Positions 27,201 to 33,732 of a stretch of 64,000 bases of DNA are shown here, one piece after another. The translations under genes were made by a program, and so were the position numbers. The notes under the pieces were generated by a model. The model saw only the letters and a program-made list of their open reading frames with translations, did no database searches and was not told the origin of the DNA. The stretch lies in contig NZ_JAGIPZ010000001.1 in assembly GCF_017814915.1 (NCBI RefSeq), forward strand, positions 993,559-1,057,558, in the 5' to 3' direction. Numbering within the stretch: the stretch's first letter is position 1; each line of letters starts with the position of its first letter. Source of the DNA: Herbaspirillum sp. LeCh32-8. Its GTDB lineage: Bacteria > Pseudomonadota > Gammaproteobacteria > Burkholderiales > Burkholderiaceae_D.

Positions 27201-27625
27201 TGATCAGAGATGGCATGGATGCCGCTTGGGCTAAGGGGACGCCGGTGATTACGGCTGACCTGACGCCCGGGACCAGGGTACGGATGGTGTTGAGTGAAGT
27301 GCAGTACAAAGAGTATGAAGAAACCAAGCGCTTGCCAATCGGTGGCTGGGCTACATTTGATAACGTCGCATCGCAGGCGACCGCTAAACAGGATTTAGCA
27401 CTTCTCAATAAATTCAAGCCCGATACTAAATATGTGATGGAGCTGGAAGTTGTGAAACCAATCACTGCAGATATTGGATATGTTGGAAAAATGACTGAAC
27501 CTACTGGTCAATTACTGCAAGGGGGCCGAACACAAGCAGCGTTTGATTGGAGTGGCATTACCAATCGCTCAGAATATTTGAAACTTGTAGCTAAGCCCGT
27601 ATTGTTACCTGTGTTATCGAAATAG
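24281..27625 (+). CDS. Displaced (orphan) CdiA C-terminal module
   Basis: This 1114-residue frame lacks any signal peptide or TPS domain. It begins abruptly in the middle of the haemagglutinin repeats and follows the full-length protein closely for about 640 residues. It then diverges into its own C-terminus: VEANNRQLHPKEIQWIKDNAAHYAQQ (a pretoxin linker common in Burkholderiales), a hydrophobic region with TLPPILSLCLSNPVVCNQL, and a tip of about 140 residues from MIRDGMDAAWAKG to the end. That tip has TPGTRVRMVL and GGWATFD, perhaps an ADP-ribosyltransferase-like fold (weak guess). The ATG has only GACAAGG directly before it. It is best read as a silent toxin cassette that could recombine into the main gene. 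Confidence 0.78.
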   Translation: MTIDLSVNRATLTASQEVATQLNGNNISINAGHDLTTQGAQVVAIGALAAVAGHDLNIGTANASASASDEHQKSASGILSGKTTQTDDASSYSRQIGSTFSGNTTQLTAGNNATLTGSDVVSTQGTQVTAANDLNIIAATDTSTESHYKKETTSGVFSGGGLGVTVGSKMQSTDQAHTTATASGSTVGATNGNVTLTAGQTASTVIAPQGDVAISAKQVDISAGVNTEQNTQETKSKQQGVTVQITNPVVSAVQTVMSMQEAKSKTKNGRSKLLADAASALAVANAAAQTSAAAPAGGIDLAASIGASSSQSTTVQNGTSAASSTVAAGGTTTITATGAGKDSNLAIVGSEVSGNNVSLTADNQINLLGQRNNNEEHSSNKSSSASVGFSVGSSGWRFNASASGSRGKGDGSDSDVTNTHVTANNQLAMASGGDTTIKGATASGKQVTANVSGNLNVESLQDSSQYKSQQQSLGGSISAGTGFSGSINASHSKVDGNYVSVIEQSGINAGDGGFQVNVNGNTDLKGGKIASSDKAVQDGKNTFQTASLTTSDIQNQSNYKAESQSFSAGGGYAGGNTALSGTGIGFANESGSAASTTISGISGIAGDKSVRSDKDSSNALAKTWNGKELPQDVAAQAQIMETFGKQAALSVGTYATSKLNALKNQIKVETDPAKKAELQSEAKNWDEGGAYRTALHAAAGALGGGLAGAAGATASAVAMPAIAAQIDKLDVPNAIKQALAQVAAAALGVAVGGTAGVSSAVSVEANNRQLHPKEIQWIKDNAAHYAQQRGITPAEAEKELAEQAYRQDQNGAAGTWDANASAFLKQAYGTLLPPDPNCPSCGPGYMFQATAAQKADVNMYANQLPQTAAFYIKNGLQIPTAQQAADATKRSNDIRDTVGKATIGAAAVAAGTTLPPILSLCLSNPVVCNQLAITGGEIAAGDALGPASLAIGGVAAGKMGLKSVQSAEQANAKMIRDGMDAAWAKGTPVITADLTPGTRVRMVLSEVQYKEYEETKRLPIGGWATFDNVASQATAKQDLALLNKFKPDTKYVMELEVVKPITADIGYVGKMTEPTGQLLQGGRTQAAFDWSGITNRSEYLKLVAKPVLLPVLSK
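24296..26210 (+). repeat. CDI repeat segment, copy 2
   Basis: Direct repeat of 20410-22330. It differs mainly by point changes and a 12-nt deletion (the codons for HYTQ missing near 24880). These long, near-identical blocks are suited to homologous recombination that would swap toxin ends. Confidence 0.9.
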
Positions 27626-27637
27626 GAAAATAAGATC

Positions 27638-28174
27638 ATGGATAAGGTAACGAGTGTTAAATCTGTTTGGGAAAATGGACAATCTTTCCCTCACGGTTGG
27701 CCTGTTGGTTTGGAAAAAAATTCAGATTCAATTGGTGAGCTAGAAGGTTTTGTCTGGAATTTTTTTGGAAGGGAATATCAAATCTCATGCAAAGAAAAGG
27801 GATTAGGTTTTCTGAAAATATTACCTGACCAAACCGGCTTCGTTGCCATCGACGGCAACCCCGGAAAACATGCCTATGTCTTGAATGGCGACGCTAGTGT
27901 TCGCTTTGTCTTAACTCCAGCTTTCAATATGAGGGGTTTTGATGCAGAACGATTAGCAGTCGTTCGCCAACATGATGAAGAACGGGCAACGCTGTCCGGT
28001 CGCATGCTCAATACGGTCATACCGCGAGAAGAACAAACCTGCTTCCATAGCGTCGACACAAGCGGTGGCAAACTGGAAATCTTTGGTGACGATGGGCTAG
28101 GCGATTGCTATTACACCTACGACTGGAATACTGGCGAACTACTTGCAACGCGCACATTATCGCGTCGGAGTTAG
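27638..28174 (+). CDS. Putative immunity protein of the displaced CDI module
   Basis: This 178-residue protein starts 12 bp after the orphan module, with AGGAAAA as ribosome-binding site. It is soluble and acidic, and its first half has low GC like the toxin end upstream. It contains many aromatic residues (FPHGWPVGLEKN, FVWNFFGREYQISCK) and ends in CYYTYDWNTGELLATRTL. There is no recognised family. Its size, spacing and composition argue that it neutralises the second toxin tip; retaining it would protect the cell from siblings carrying that toxin. Confidence 0.65.
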   Translation: MDKVTSVKSVWENGQSFPHGWPVGLEKNSDSIGELEGFVWNFFGREYQISCKEKGLGFLKILPDQTGFVAIDGNPGKHAYVLNGDASVRFVLTPAFNMRGFDAERLAVVRQHDEERATLSGRMLNTVIPREEQTCFHSVDTSGGKLEIFGDDGLGDCYYTYDWNTGELLATRTLSRRS

Positions 28175-28242
28175 AACTAAAGCATGACTTTGTTCTTGTG
28201 TGCCAATCGTCTGCAAGGCGAAGGGCGTTTTCCCAGCATCGC

Positions 28243-28858
28243 CCGCGGCATCAATATCGTAGCCGCCACCGACATCTTCAGCGGCGGCGGCCTAGGCGTG
28301 ACCGTGGGCAGCAAGATGCAAAGCAACGCCCAGACGCGCACCACCGCCACCGCATCCGGCAGCACGGTCGGCACCACCAACGGCAACGTGATACTTACCG
28401 CCGGTCAGCACTACACCCAAACCGCCAGCACCGTCATTGCCCCGCAAGGTGACGTTGCCATCAGCGGCAAGCAAGTCGACATCACCGCCGGCATCAACAC
28501 CGAACAGAACACGCAAGAGACCAAGTCCAAGGAACAAGGCGTCACCGTGCAAATCACCAATCCGGTGGTCAGTGCCGTGCAAACGGTAATGAGCATGCAA
28601 GACGTCGCCCAAAAATACCAAGAACAGCCGCGGCAAGATCCTGATTGACGTCAATGAAACAGCTCAGACCAGTGAATTTGAGACTATTCCCATATTGCTT
28701 AGAGGCTTAAATCTTTAGCCTTCACTTGTCCATTCGGAGAGTTTGTAGCAGCTCGGAATGTAGCGATTGATTTGCTGCCTAATTCAAGGCAACTGCAAGA
28801 CGCCAAAGAAAATCCAGAATGGCTGCAAACTCAATGACAACGTGACAGCGCAAGCCGC
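28243..28858 (+). pseudogene. Degenerate third CDI module
   Basis: From 28243 to 28644 the DNA repeats the haemagglutinin segment found near 20790-21225 and 24670-25110, but with an internal deletion of about 45 nt and a frameshift just before its end. After about 155 bp of unrelated sequence a second scrap (about 28803-28858) matches the KTWNGQQLNDDVTAQA codons of the full-length gene at 22267-22314. No toxin or immunity gene survives. An open frame at 28184-28648 covers the first scrap but has no sensible start. This is the eroded remains of another cassette. Confidence 0.8.
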
Positions 28859-29138
28859 GCAGGTGCTCTGGCTGCATGCAGATAGACAAAAGGCTCGATC
28901 GTTCCGAGTCCAATACTGTGGCGAACCGTAATTCGGGTGATGTCTACTCGGTAGGACATTCCCTTGAGCGCCCCGTATGTCTAGCTGAAGACTCTATCGA
29001 ACACGGCTGTCAAAAATCCCGTTGTGATGCTCGCAGCTGACCGTGAGCAACCTCCGTCGCTACGTTCCAAAATCATCGACACCCGCATCTGCCTGGGCGA
29101 TAAAAATCCGCGTCCGCATTGAATCAATTGCAAAAGTC
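28859..29138. other. Non-coding spacer before the transporter gene
   Basis: No supported gene. With the pseudogene scraps it forms the promoter region of the CdiB-type gene; I see no clear promoter. Small frames here lack start signals. Confidence 0.45.
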
Positions 29139-30842
29139 ATGAACAGTATGTCCCCTCGCTTGCTGGGCAACATCGCCCTACTGCTTGCCAGTACCGCCGT
29201 GCACGCCCAAACCACCGGTACTGATATTGCCACCAGTCAGGAACAGCTACAGCGCGAACGCGAACGCCTATTGCGTCAGCAGCAGGAGCAAACACCCAAC
29301 GTGCGTTTGCCGGCGCCCAAGGGCGTTGATCTCTCGACGGTCTTCCCGGCGGAAGAATCGCCCTGCTTCCCCATTACCAAAATCAGCTTGATCGGTGAAG
29401 CGGCTGAGCGCTTTCAGTTTGCACTGGACAGTGTCATCGGTGATGGCGGCGCGCTGGGCCGTTGCCTGGGTACCGGCGGTGTCAATGCTGTGCTCGCGCG
29501 CGTACAGAATGCGCTGATCCTGCGCGGCTATACCACCACGCAGATTCGTGCGACAACGCAAGACCTCAAGGCGGGTGAGCTGGTCTTGACGGTCTTGCCT
29601 GGCCACGTGCGCCATATTCGTTTTGCGGCTGATGCCAGCCCACGCGGTACTGCCTGGAATGCCTTGCCGATGAGCGAAGGCGATATCCTCAATCTGCGCG
29701 ATATTGAACAAGGCCTGGAGAATTTCAAGCGCGTGCCGACAGCTGAGGCCGACATTCAGATCACTCCGACGGAGGTTGCCACACAACCGGGCGACAGCGA
29801 CTTGGTGATTAACTATCAACAGCGCTTCCCGTTCCGCCTGAATGTCTCGCTTGACGATGGCGGCTCCAAAGCCACCGGCAAGTACCAGGCGGGCACCACG
29901 CTGGCTTATGACAATTGGTGGACGCTCAACGATTTGTTCTATGCCAGCTGGAGCCGCAACCTTGGCCGCTATGGCGACCATGGCGCCAACAGCTATACGT
30001 TGCACTACTCTGCACCTGCCGGGTACTGGATGCTGGGTGCGACCATGTCAGGCAGCCGCTATCACCAACAAATCGCGGGCGCTAACAGTCCGATTGTTTA
30101 TAGCGGGCAAAGTGAGAACGTGGAATTGAAACTGTCTCGCCTGGTTTATCGTGACGACGTCCGCAAGACGACGCTTTCACTCAAGGGCCTGCTGCGCAAC
30201 TCACGCAACTTTATCGACGACACCGAAGTCGGGCCGCAGCGCCATCAGACCAGCGCCTGGGAAATAGGCGTCAATCACCGCGAATTCATTGGCAATGCCA
30301 CGGTGGATGCCAACCTTGCCTATCGGCGCGCGTTCGACAAGCAAGGCCGGGAGCCGGAATCCAATACCGATCTGCCGCAAGTTGCCACCCGCTACAGCCT
30401 GTTCCTGGCCGACGCAGCGGTCAATGCGCCGATTCAGGTCGCCGGACAACACCTGCGCTACAGCGGCAGCGTGCGTGCCCAATGGAATGGCGGAGAACTG
30501 CCGTCACAAGATCAGTTCGCCATTGGTGGCCGCTACACCGTCCGCGGCTTCGATGGCGAATTGATCTTGCAGGCCGAACGTGGCTGGTTAGTGCGCAACG
30601 AGCTTGCATGGGCGCTGGGTGCTAGCAATCAGGAGCTATACGCCGGCATCGATGCCGGCCAGGTCAGCGGGCCTTCGGCCCAATACCTCTTGGGCAAACG
30701 CCTGGCCGGTGCAGTCATCGGTTTGCGTGGTGCGCTTTGGAAGGCAAGCTATGACGCGTTCGTCGCTACGCCACTGAACAAACCGGAGGGATTCAGGACT
30801 GCGGCGGTCACTGGCGGGTTTAGTCTCGTTTTTGCGTTTTGA
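29139..30842 (+). CDS. cdiB: CdiB/FhaC-type two-partner secretion outer-membrane transporter
   Basis: This 567-residue protein starts at MNSMSPRLLGN; a second in-frame ATG lies 9 bp on, and neither has a strong Shine-Dalgarno. The signal peptide ends at VHAQ (about residue 21). An N-terminal helix region rich in Gln/Arg (EQLQRERERLLRQQQEQ) is the plug helix. It is followed by POTRA-type domains (about 60-215, CFPITKISLIGE...RVQNALILRGYTTTQI, LVLTVLPGHVRHIRF), then a 16-strand barrel with the conserved RYTVRGFDGE motif of the TpsB/Omp85 family. It exports the large exoprotein encoded 5.6 kb upstream. Gene order A-I-...-B matches Burkholderia-type loci rather than the E. coli B-A-I order. Confidence 0.93.
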   Translation: MNSMSPRLLGNIALLLASTAVHAQTTGTDIATSQEQLQRERERLLRQQQEQTPNVRLPAPKGVDLSTVFPAEESPCFPITKISLIGEAAERFQFALDSVIGDGGALGRCLGTGGVNAVLARVQNALILRGYTTTQIRATTQDLKAGELVLTVLPGHVRHIRFAADASPRGTAWNALPMSEGDILNLRDIEQGLENFKRVPTAEADIQITPTEVATQPGDSDLVINYQQRFPFRLNVSLDDGGSKATGKYQAGTTLAYDNWWTLNDLFYASWSRNLGRYGDHGANSYTLHYSAPAGYWMLGATMSGSRYHQQIAGANSPIVYSGQSENVELKLSRLVYRDDVRKTTLSLKGLLRNSRNFIDDTEVGPQRHQTSAWEIGVNHREFIGNATVDANLAYRRAFDKQGREPESNTDLPQVATRYSLFLADAAVNAPIQVAGQHLRYSGSVRAQWNGGELPSQDQFAIGGRYTVRGFDGELILQAERGWLVRNELAWALGASNQELYAGIDAGQVSGPSAQYLLGKRLAGAVIGLRGALWKASYDAFVATPLNKPEGFRTAAVTGGFSLVFAF

Positions 30843-30921
30843 TTGCTCGGATTGCTCGATCAACGCCTAAGCACCAACTGCACTGTCTCCCCAAAATGCC
30901 TACCAGAAAAAAGATTGCACC

Positions 30922-31665
30922 TCAGGCTGCGGCAGCCCAGGCGATCGCGTCCTCACCGGCCGGAATGCGCGTCGGTGCCGAAGGATCGGTGGCGGCCTGC
31001 CAGACGGCGTCGGCCACGTCCTTGGCGTAAGTCACCTGCGATTCATCCTGGAAGTTCTCGAACACCGCTGCAGCCAGCGGACCGTAAGCCTCGGGAATGT
31101 TGCCGTCCATGCGGGTGCGCGCGTTCTCGGCAAATTTGGTACTGGGCGAACGTCCCGGCAGCACGATGTGCGCGCGGATGCCGAACGCCTGCAATTCCAG
31201 CGCCAGCGATTCGGTGAAGCCGTTCACCGCCGCCTTGCTGCCGGTGTAGACCGCCAGCAGCGGCAGCGACTTCAGCGTGACGCTGGAGGTGACGTTGATC
31301 ACCACGCCCTCGCGGCGCTCGCGCATCTGGGGCAGCACCGCCTGCGTCAGCGCGATGGTGCCCAGGGTGTTGGTCTCGAAGATCTCGCGCACCTTGTCCA
31401 TGGTGATGGCCTCGACCGCGCCCAACAGGCCGATGCCGGCGTTGTTGACCAGCACGTCGACGGGGCCGGCGGCCTCCAGCGCGGCGCGGATGCTGCTCTC
31501 GTCGCCGACGTCCAGCGGCAGGATGCGCAGGTTCGGCGAAGCGGGCAGCAGATCGGTGCGCGGCGTGCGCATGGTGGCGACGACGTTCCAGTCGCGTGCG
31601 AGGAAGTGTTTGGCGATTTCAAGACCGAAACCGGAAGAACAGCCGGTGATCAGGACGGTTTTCAT
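30922..31665 (-). CDS. Short-chain dehydrogenase/reductase
   Basis: This 247-residue protein has an AGGAG ribosome-binding site before the ATG at 31665. It is a classical SDR with the TGxxxGxG nucleotide motif (TGCSSGFG), LDV and NNAG motifs, catalytic Ser (VTSS) and Y-x-x-x-K (YTGSKAA). The substrate is unknown. It is divergent from an AraC regulator at 31803, a common pairing in which the regulator controls the oxidoreductase. Confidence 0.9.
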   Translation of the reverse strand: MKTVLITGCSSGFGLEIAKHFLARDWNVVATMRTPRTDLLPASPNLRILPLDVGDESSIRAALEAAGPVDVLVNNAGIGLLGAVEAITMDKVREIFETNTLGTIALTQAVLPQMRERREGVVINVTSSVTLKSLPLLAVYTGSKAAVNGFTESLALELQAFGIRAHIVLPGRSPSTKFAENARTRMDGNIPEAYGPLAAAVFENFQDESQVTYAKDVADAVWQAATDPSAPTRIPAGEDAIAWAAAA

Positions 31666-31773
31666 GGGGGGCTCCTGGTGAGGGTGGCAATGGTGAACAG
31701 GGATCATGACGGCCGCCGATTGCGACCGATGACCAAGCATAGAAGCCACGCGCTGGACTTGCTACAATCAAAC

Positions 31774-31801
31774 GTCCAATTTCCTTTCGCGATAGTCCAA
31801 T
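31774..31801 (+). promoter_or_regulatory. Direct repeats, candidate AraC operator
   Basis: GTCCAAT occurs at 31774-31780 and again at 31795-31801. The spacing is exactly 21 bp, two helical turns, as is usual for AraC-family half sites. The second copy abuts the regulator's start codon, suggesting autoregulation and control of the divergent SDR gene. Confidence 0.45.
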
Positions 31802-31802
31802 C

Positions 31803-32738
31803 ATGCTCGATGCCATCGATCCGCTGGCCGAATTCGTCACGCTGCTGCGCCCGGCGGCGCGCTACTCCAAGGCAGTGTCCGGCGCCGGGCCCTGGCGCGT
31901 GCGGCGCACCGATCCCGGGCAATCTTTCTACAGTGCGGTGCTGGAAGGCGCCTGCCGGGTGCTGCTGGACGATGGCAGCGAGGTGGTGCTGCAGGCCGGC
32001 GACTTCGTGCTGGCGCCGTCCATGCAAGGCTTCGCGATGGCCAGCCTGGAGGCTTCGGACGCCCCGGACATCACCGACGACAATCCGCCACCGCAACTGG
32101 CCAACGGCGAATTTCGCCTGGGCCGGCTCGACGCCGAACCGCAGGCGCGCTTCCTGGTGGGGCATTGCATGTTCGACTCGCCCGACTCGGCGCTGCTGGT
32201 CTCGTTGCTGCCGCAGCTGGTGATCGTGCGCGGCCAGGAGCGGCTGGCCACGCTGGTGCGGCTGGTCAGCGAAGAATCGCGGGCGCAACGGCCGGCGCGC
32301 GAGGTGGTGCTGGCGCGCTTGCTGGAGGTGTTGCTGATCGAGGCGCTGCGTTCGGGATCGGAGAGCAGCGCAGGCGCTTCCCCCGGACTGCTGCGCGGCT
32401 TGGCCGATGCCCGACTGGCGCTGGCGATACGGCGCATGCACGAGCGCCCGTCCGAGCCATGGAGCGTGGCGCAGCTGGCCAGGGAAGCGGCCTTGTCGCG
32501 CTCGGCGTTCTTCGAACGCTTCCGTCGTGAAGTGGGTGTGGCGCCGATGGAATACCTGCTGGCCTGGCGCATGGCCCTGGCCAAGGGCCTGCTGCTGCAA
32601 GGCGCCGGCGGCGTGGCCGAGATCGCGCAGCAGGTCGGCTACAGCTCGGCCAGCACCTTCAGCGTCGCCTTCGGCCGCCATGTGGGGATGCCGCCGTCGC
32701 GCTATGTGCAGGAGCAGAGGCAGGCGCGGCCGGCCTGA
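31803..32738 (+). CDS. AraC-family regulator with cupin domain
   Basis: This 311-residue protein has an N-terminal cupin_6-type ligand domain (about 10-190, GACRVLLDDGSEVVLQAGDFVLAPS) and a C-terminal AraC DNA-binding domain (about 210-308, WSVAQLAREAALSRSAFFERFRREVGVAPMEYL; IAQQVGYSSASTFSVAFGRHVG). It is divergent from the SDR gene. The start ATG at 31803 has no obvious Shine-Dalgarno but lies immediately after the candidate operator repeat. Confidence 0.9.
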   Translation: MLDAIDPLAEFVTLLRPAARYSKAVSGAGPWRVRRTDPGQSFYSAVLEGACRVLLDDGSEVVLQAGDFVLAPSMQGFAMASLEASDAPDITDDNPPPQLANGEFRLGRLDAEPQARFLVGHCMFDSPDSALLVSLLPQLVIVRGQERLATLVRLVSEESRAQRPAREVVLARLLEVLLIEALRSGSESSAGASPGLLRGLADARLALAIRRMHERPSEPWSVAQLAREAALSRSAFFERFRREVGVAPMEYLLAWRMALAKGLLLQGAGGVAEIAQQVGYSSASTFSVAFGRHVGMPPSRYVQEQRQARPA

Positions 32739-32840
32739 GTGCCTGTCCGGGCATCAGGGGACGCACGCTGGAGCCGGGGTGGTTCCGTACAGAACCGGGA
32801 ATGTTTGCGTCATCCCCGGCTGTCCCTTTGCAGCGAACGA

Positions 32841-32930
32841 TGAACGACGCTGGATCCCTGCTTTCGCAGGGACGACAGGCCGGCGTTTGTCGATACCGCC
32901 GTCGCTCCCGCGAAAGCAGGAGCCCCGTGG
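32841..32930. repeat. REP-like intergenic inverted repeat, copy A
   Basis: Two oppositely oriented arms, GATCCCTGCTTTCGCAGGGA and GCTCCCGCGAAAGCAGGAGC, each a small hairpin around TTTC/GAAA, separated by about 30 bp. The same arm pair occurs at 59840-59962. It lies in the 242-bp gap between two convergent genes, the usual place for bacterial interspersed palindromic elements. Confidence 0.75.
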
Positions 32931-32980
32931 CGTTATCTTTGCCAACCCTGTCGCCTCCACCGCCTGCAGCCCTTGTTCGC

Positions 32981-33622
32981 TCAACCCGTCTTGAACCCCA
33001 CCCGCTCCATGGTGCCGATGTGCATGCTCAACAGTTGCAGAGCCCGCTCGGTCTTCTTCTCTTTCAAGGCGTCGATGATCAGCATGTGGTCATGGTCCGA
33101 CCTCGGCTGCCAGCCGCGCTTCATCCCGGTCGAAAACAGATAACGTGAATTGGTCAGCTGCAGCTGGGCCAGCACCGCGAGCAGGCGCGGCATGCCGCAT
33201 TCGCTGGAAAGGATGTCGTGGAACTGGTTGTTGGCGCTGTCCCATTCGGCCAGCGAGCTCGCCTGCGAGCAGGCTTCGTGCGCCTGTTCCAGGCGGCCGA
33301 TGTGCAGCGAGGTGAAACGCGGCGCGCCGTGCTTCAGGGCCAGCAGCTCCAGCGACGCGCGCATCACCACGTTCTCCTTGATGGTGACCGGATCCAGCTC
33401 GGTCACCCGCACCCCGCGACGCGGCAGGGCGATGGCCAGGCCTTGCGCTTCCAGCTGCCGGAAAGCCTCGCGCACCGGCACATGGCTGGACTGGAATTGC
33501 TGGGCGATATGGTCCTGCCGCAAGGCCGCGCCGGCGGCGATTTCGCCGCGCACGATCTGCGTTCTGAGGGTGTCGGCGATGCGCTCCACGATGGTCATGG
33601 AGGCGGGAATGAGGCCACTCAT
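32981..33622 (-). CDS. GntR/FCD-family regulator, probable BioR-like biotin repressor
   Basis: This 213-residue protein has an N-terminal GntR winged helix (about 10-75: MTIVERIADTLRTQIVRGEIAAGAALRQDHIAQQFQSSHVPVREAFRQLEAQGLA) and an FCD-type helical effector domain after it. It is divergent from the biotin operon. Its start codon directly adjoins TTATAGATAA, the sequence described for the alphaproteobacterial biotin regulator BioR (consensus TTATMKATAA). Family plus site plus gene neighbourhood make a BioR function likely; orthology cannot be proved here. The box leaves no room for a Shine-Dalgarno, so its mRNA may be leaderless. Confidence 0.8.
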   Translation of the reverse strand: MSGLIPASMTIVERIADTLRTQIVRGEIAAGAALRQDHIAQQFQSSHVPVREAFRQLEAQGLAIALPRRGVRVTELDPVTIKENVVMRASLELLALKHGAPRFTSLHIGRLEQAHEACSQASSLAEWDSANNQFHDILSSECGMPRLLAVLAQLQLTNSRYLFSTGMKRGWQPRSDHDHMLIIDALKEKKTERALQLLSMHIGTMERVGFKTG

Positions 33623-33623
33623 T

Positions 33624-33643
33624 TTATAGATAATCTATGATAA
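33624..33643. promoter_or_regulatory. BioR-type operator
   Basis: TTATAGATAATCTATGATAA contains the exact BioR box TTATAGATAA (33624-33633) and, across it, a 13-bp perfect palindrome ATAGAT-A-ATCTAT (33626-33638). It lies in the divergent region between the GntR gene and bioB, directly touching the GntR start codon. Confidence 0.75.
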
Positions 33644-33649
33644 AACTTG

Positions 33650-33679
33650 TTGTTTGATGAAAAAGCACGAAGATAGAAT
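33650..33679 (+). promoter_or_regulatory. Candidate promoter of the biotin operon
   Basis: TTGTTT (33650-33655), an 18-nt gap and TAGAAT (33674-33679) give a plausible sigma-70 promoter about 50 bp before bioB and just downstream of the palindromic operator. Match by eye only. Confidence 0.4.
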
Positions 33680-33722
33680 CCCCGAAGCAGAATTTTAAGC
33701 TTTTCAAACCTTGCTTTGGATT

Positions 33723-33732
33723 TTATCTATGA
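33723..33732. promoter_or_regulatory. Second BioR-like box overlapping the bioB start
   Basis: TTATCTATGA differs from the BioR form TTATCTATAA at one base, and the ATG of bioB is inside it. A repressor bound here could block elongation, or the box may be a lower-affinity partner of the site at 33624. Confidence 0.45.

Noticed and set aside
28735..28837. Apparent C-terminal coding frame (PFGEFVAARNVAIDLLPNS...)
   Set aside because: It ends inside the CDI repeat scrap in a frame different from the repeat and has no upstream start, so it is most likely chance or the tail of a lost gene; too short to call.
16340..30842. Insertion sequence or phage responsible for the CDI island
   Set aside because: No transposase, integrase, terminal inverted repeats or attachment-site duplications could be seen; module exchange by recombination between the repeats explains the layout.
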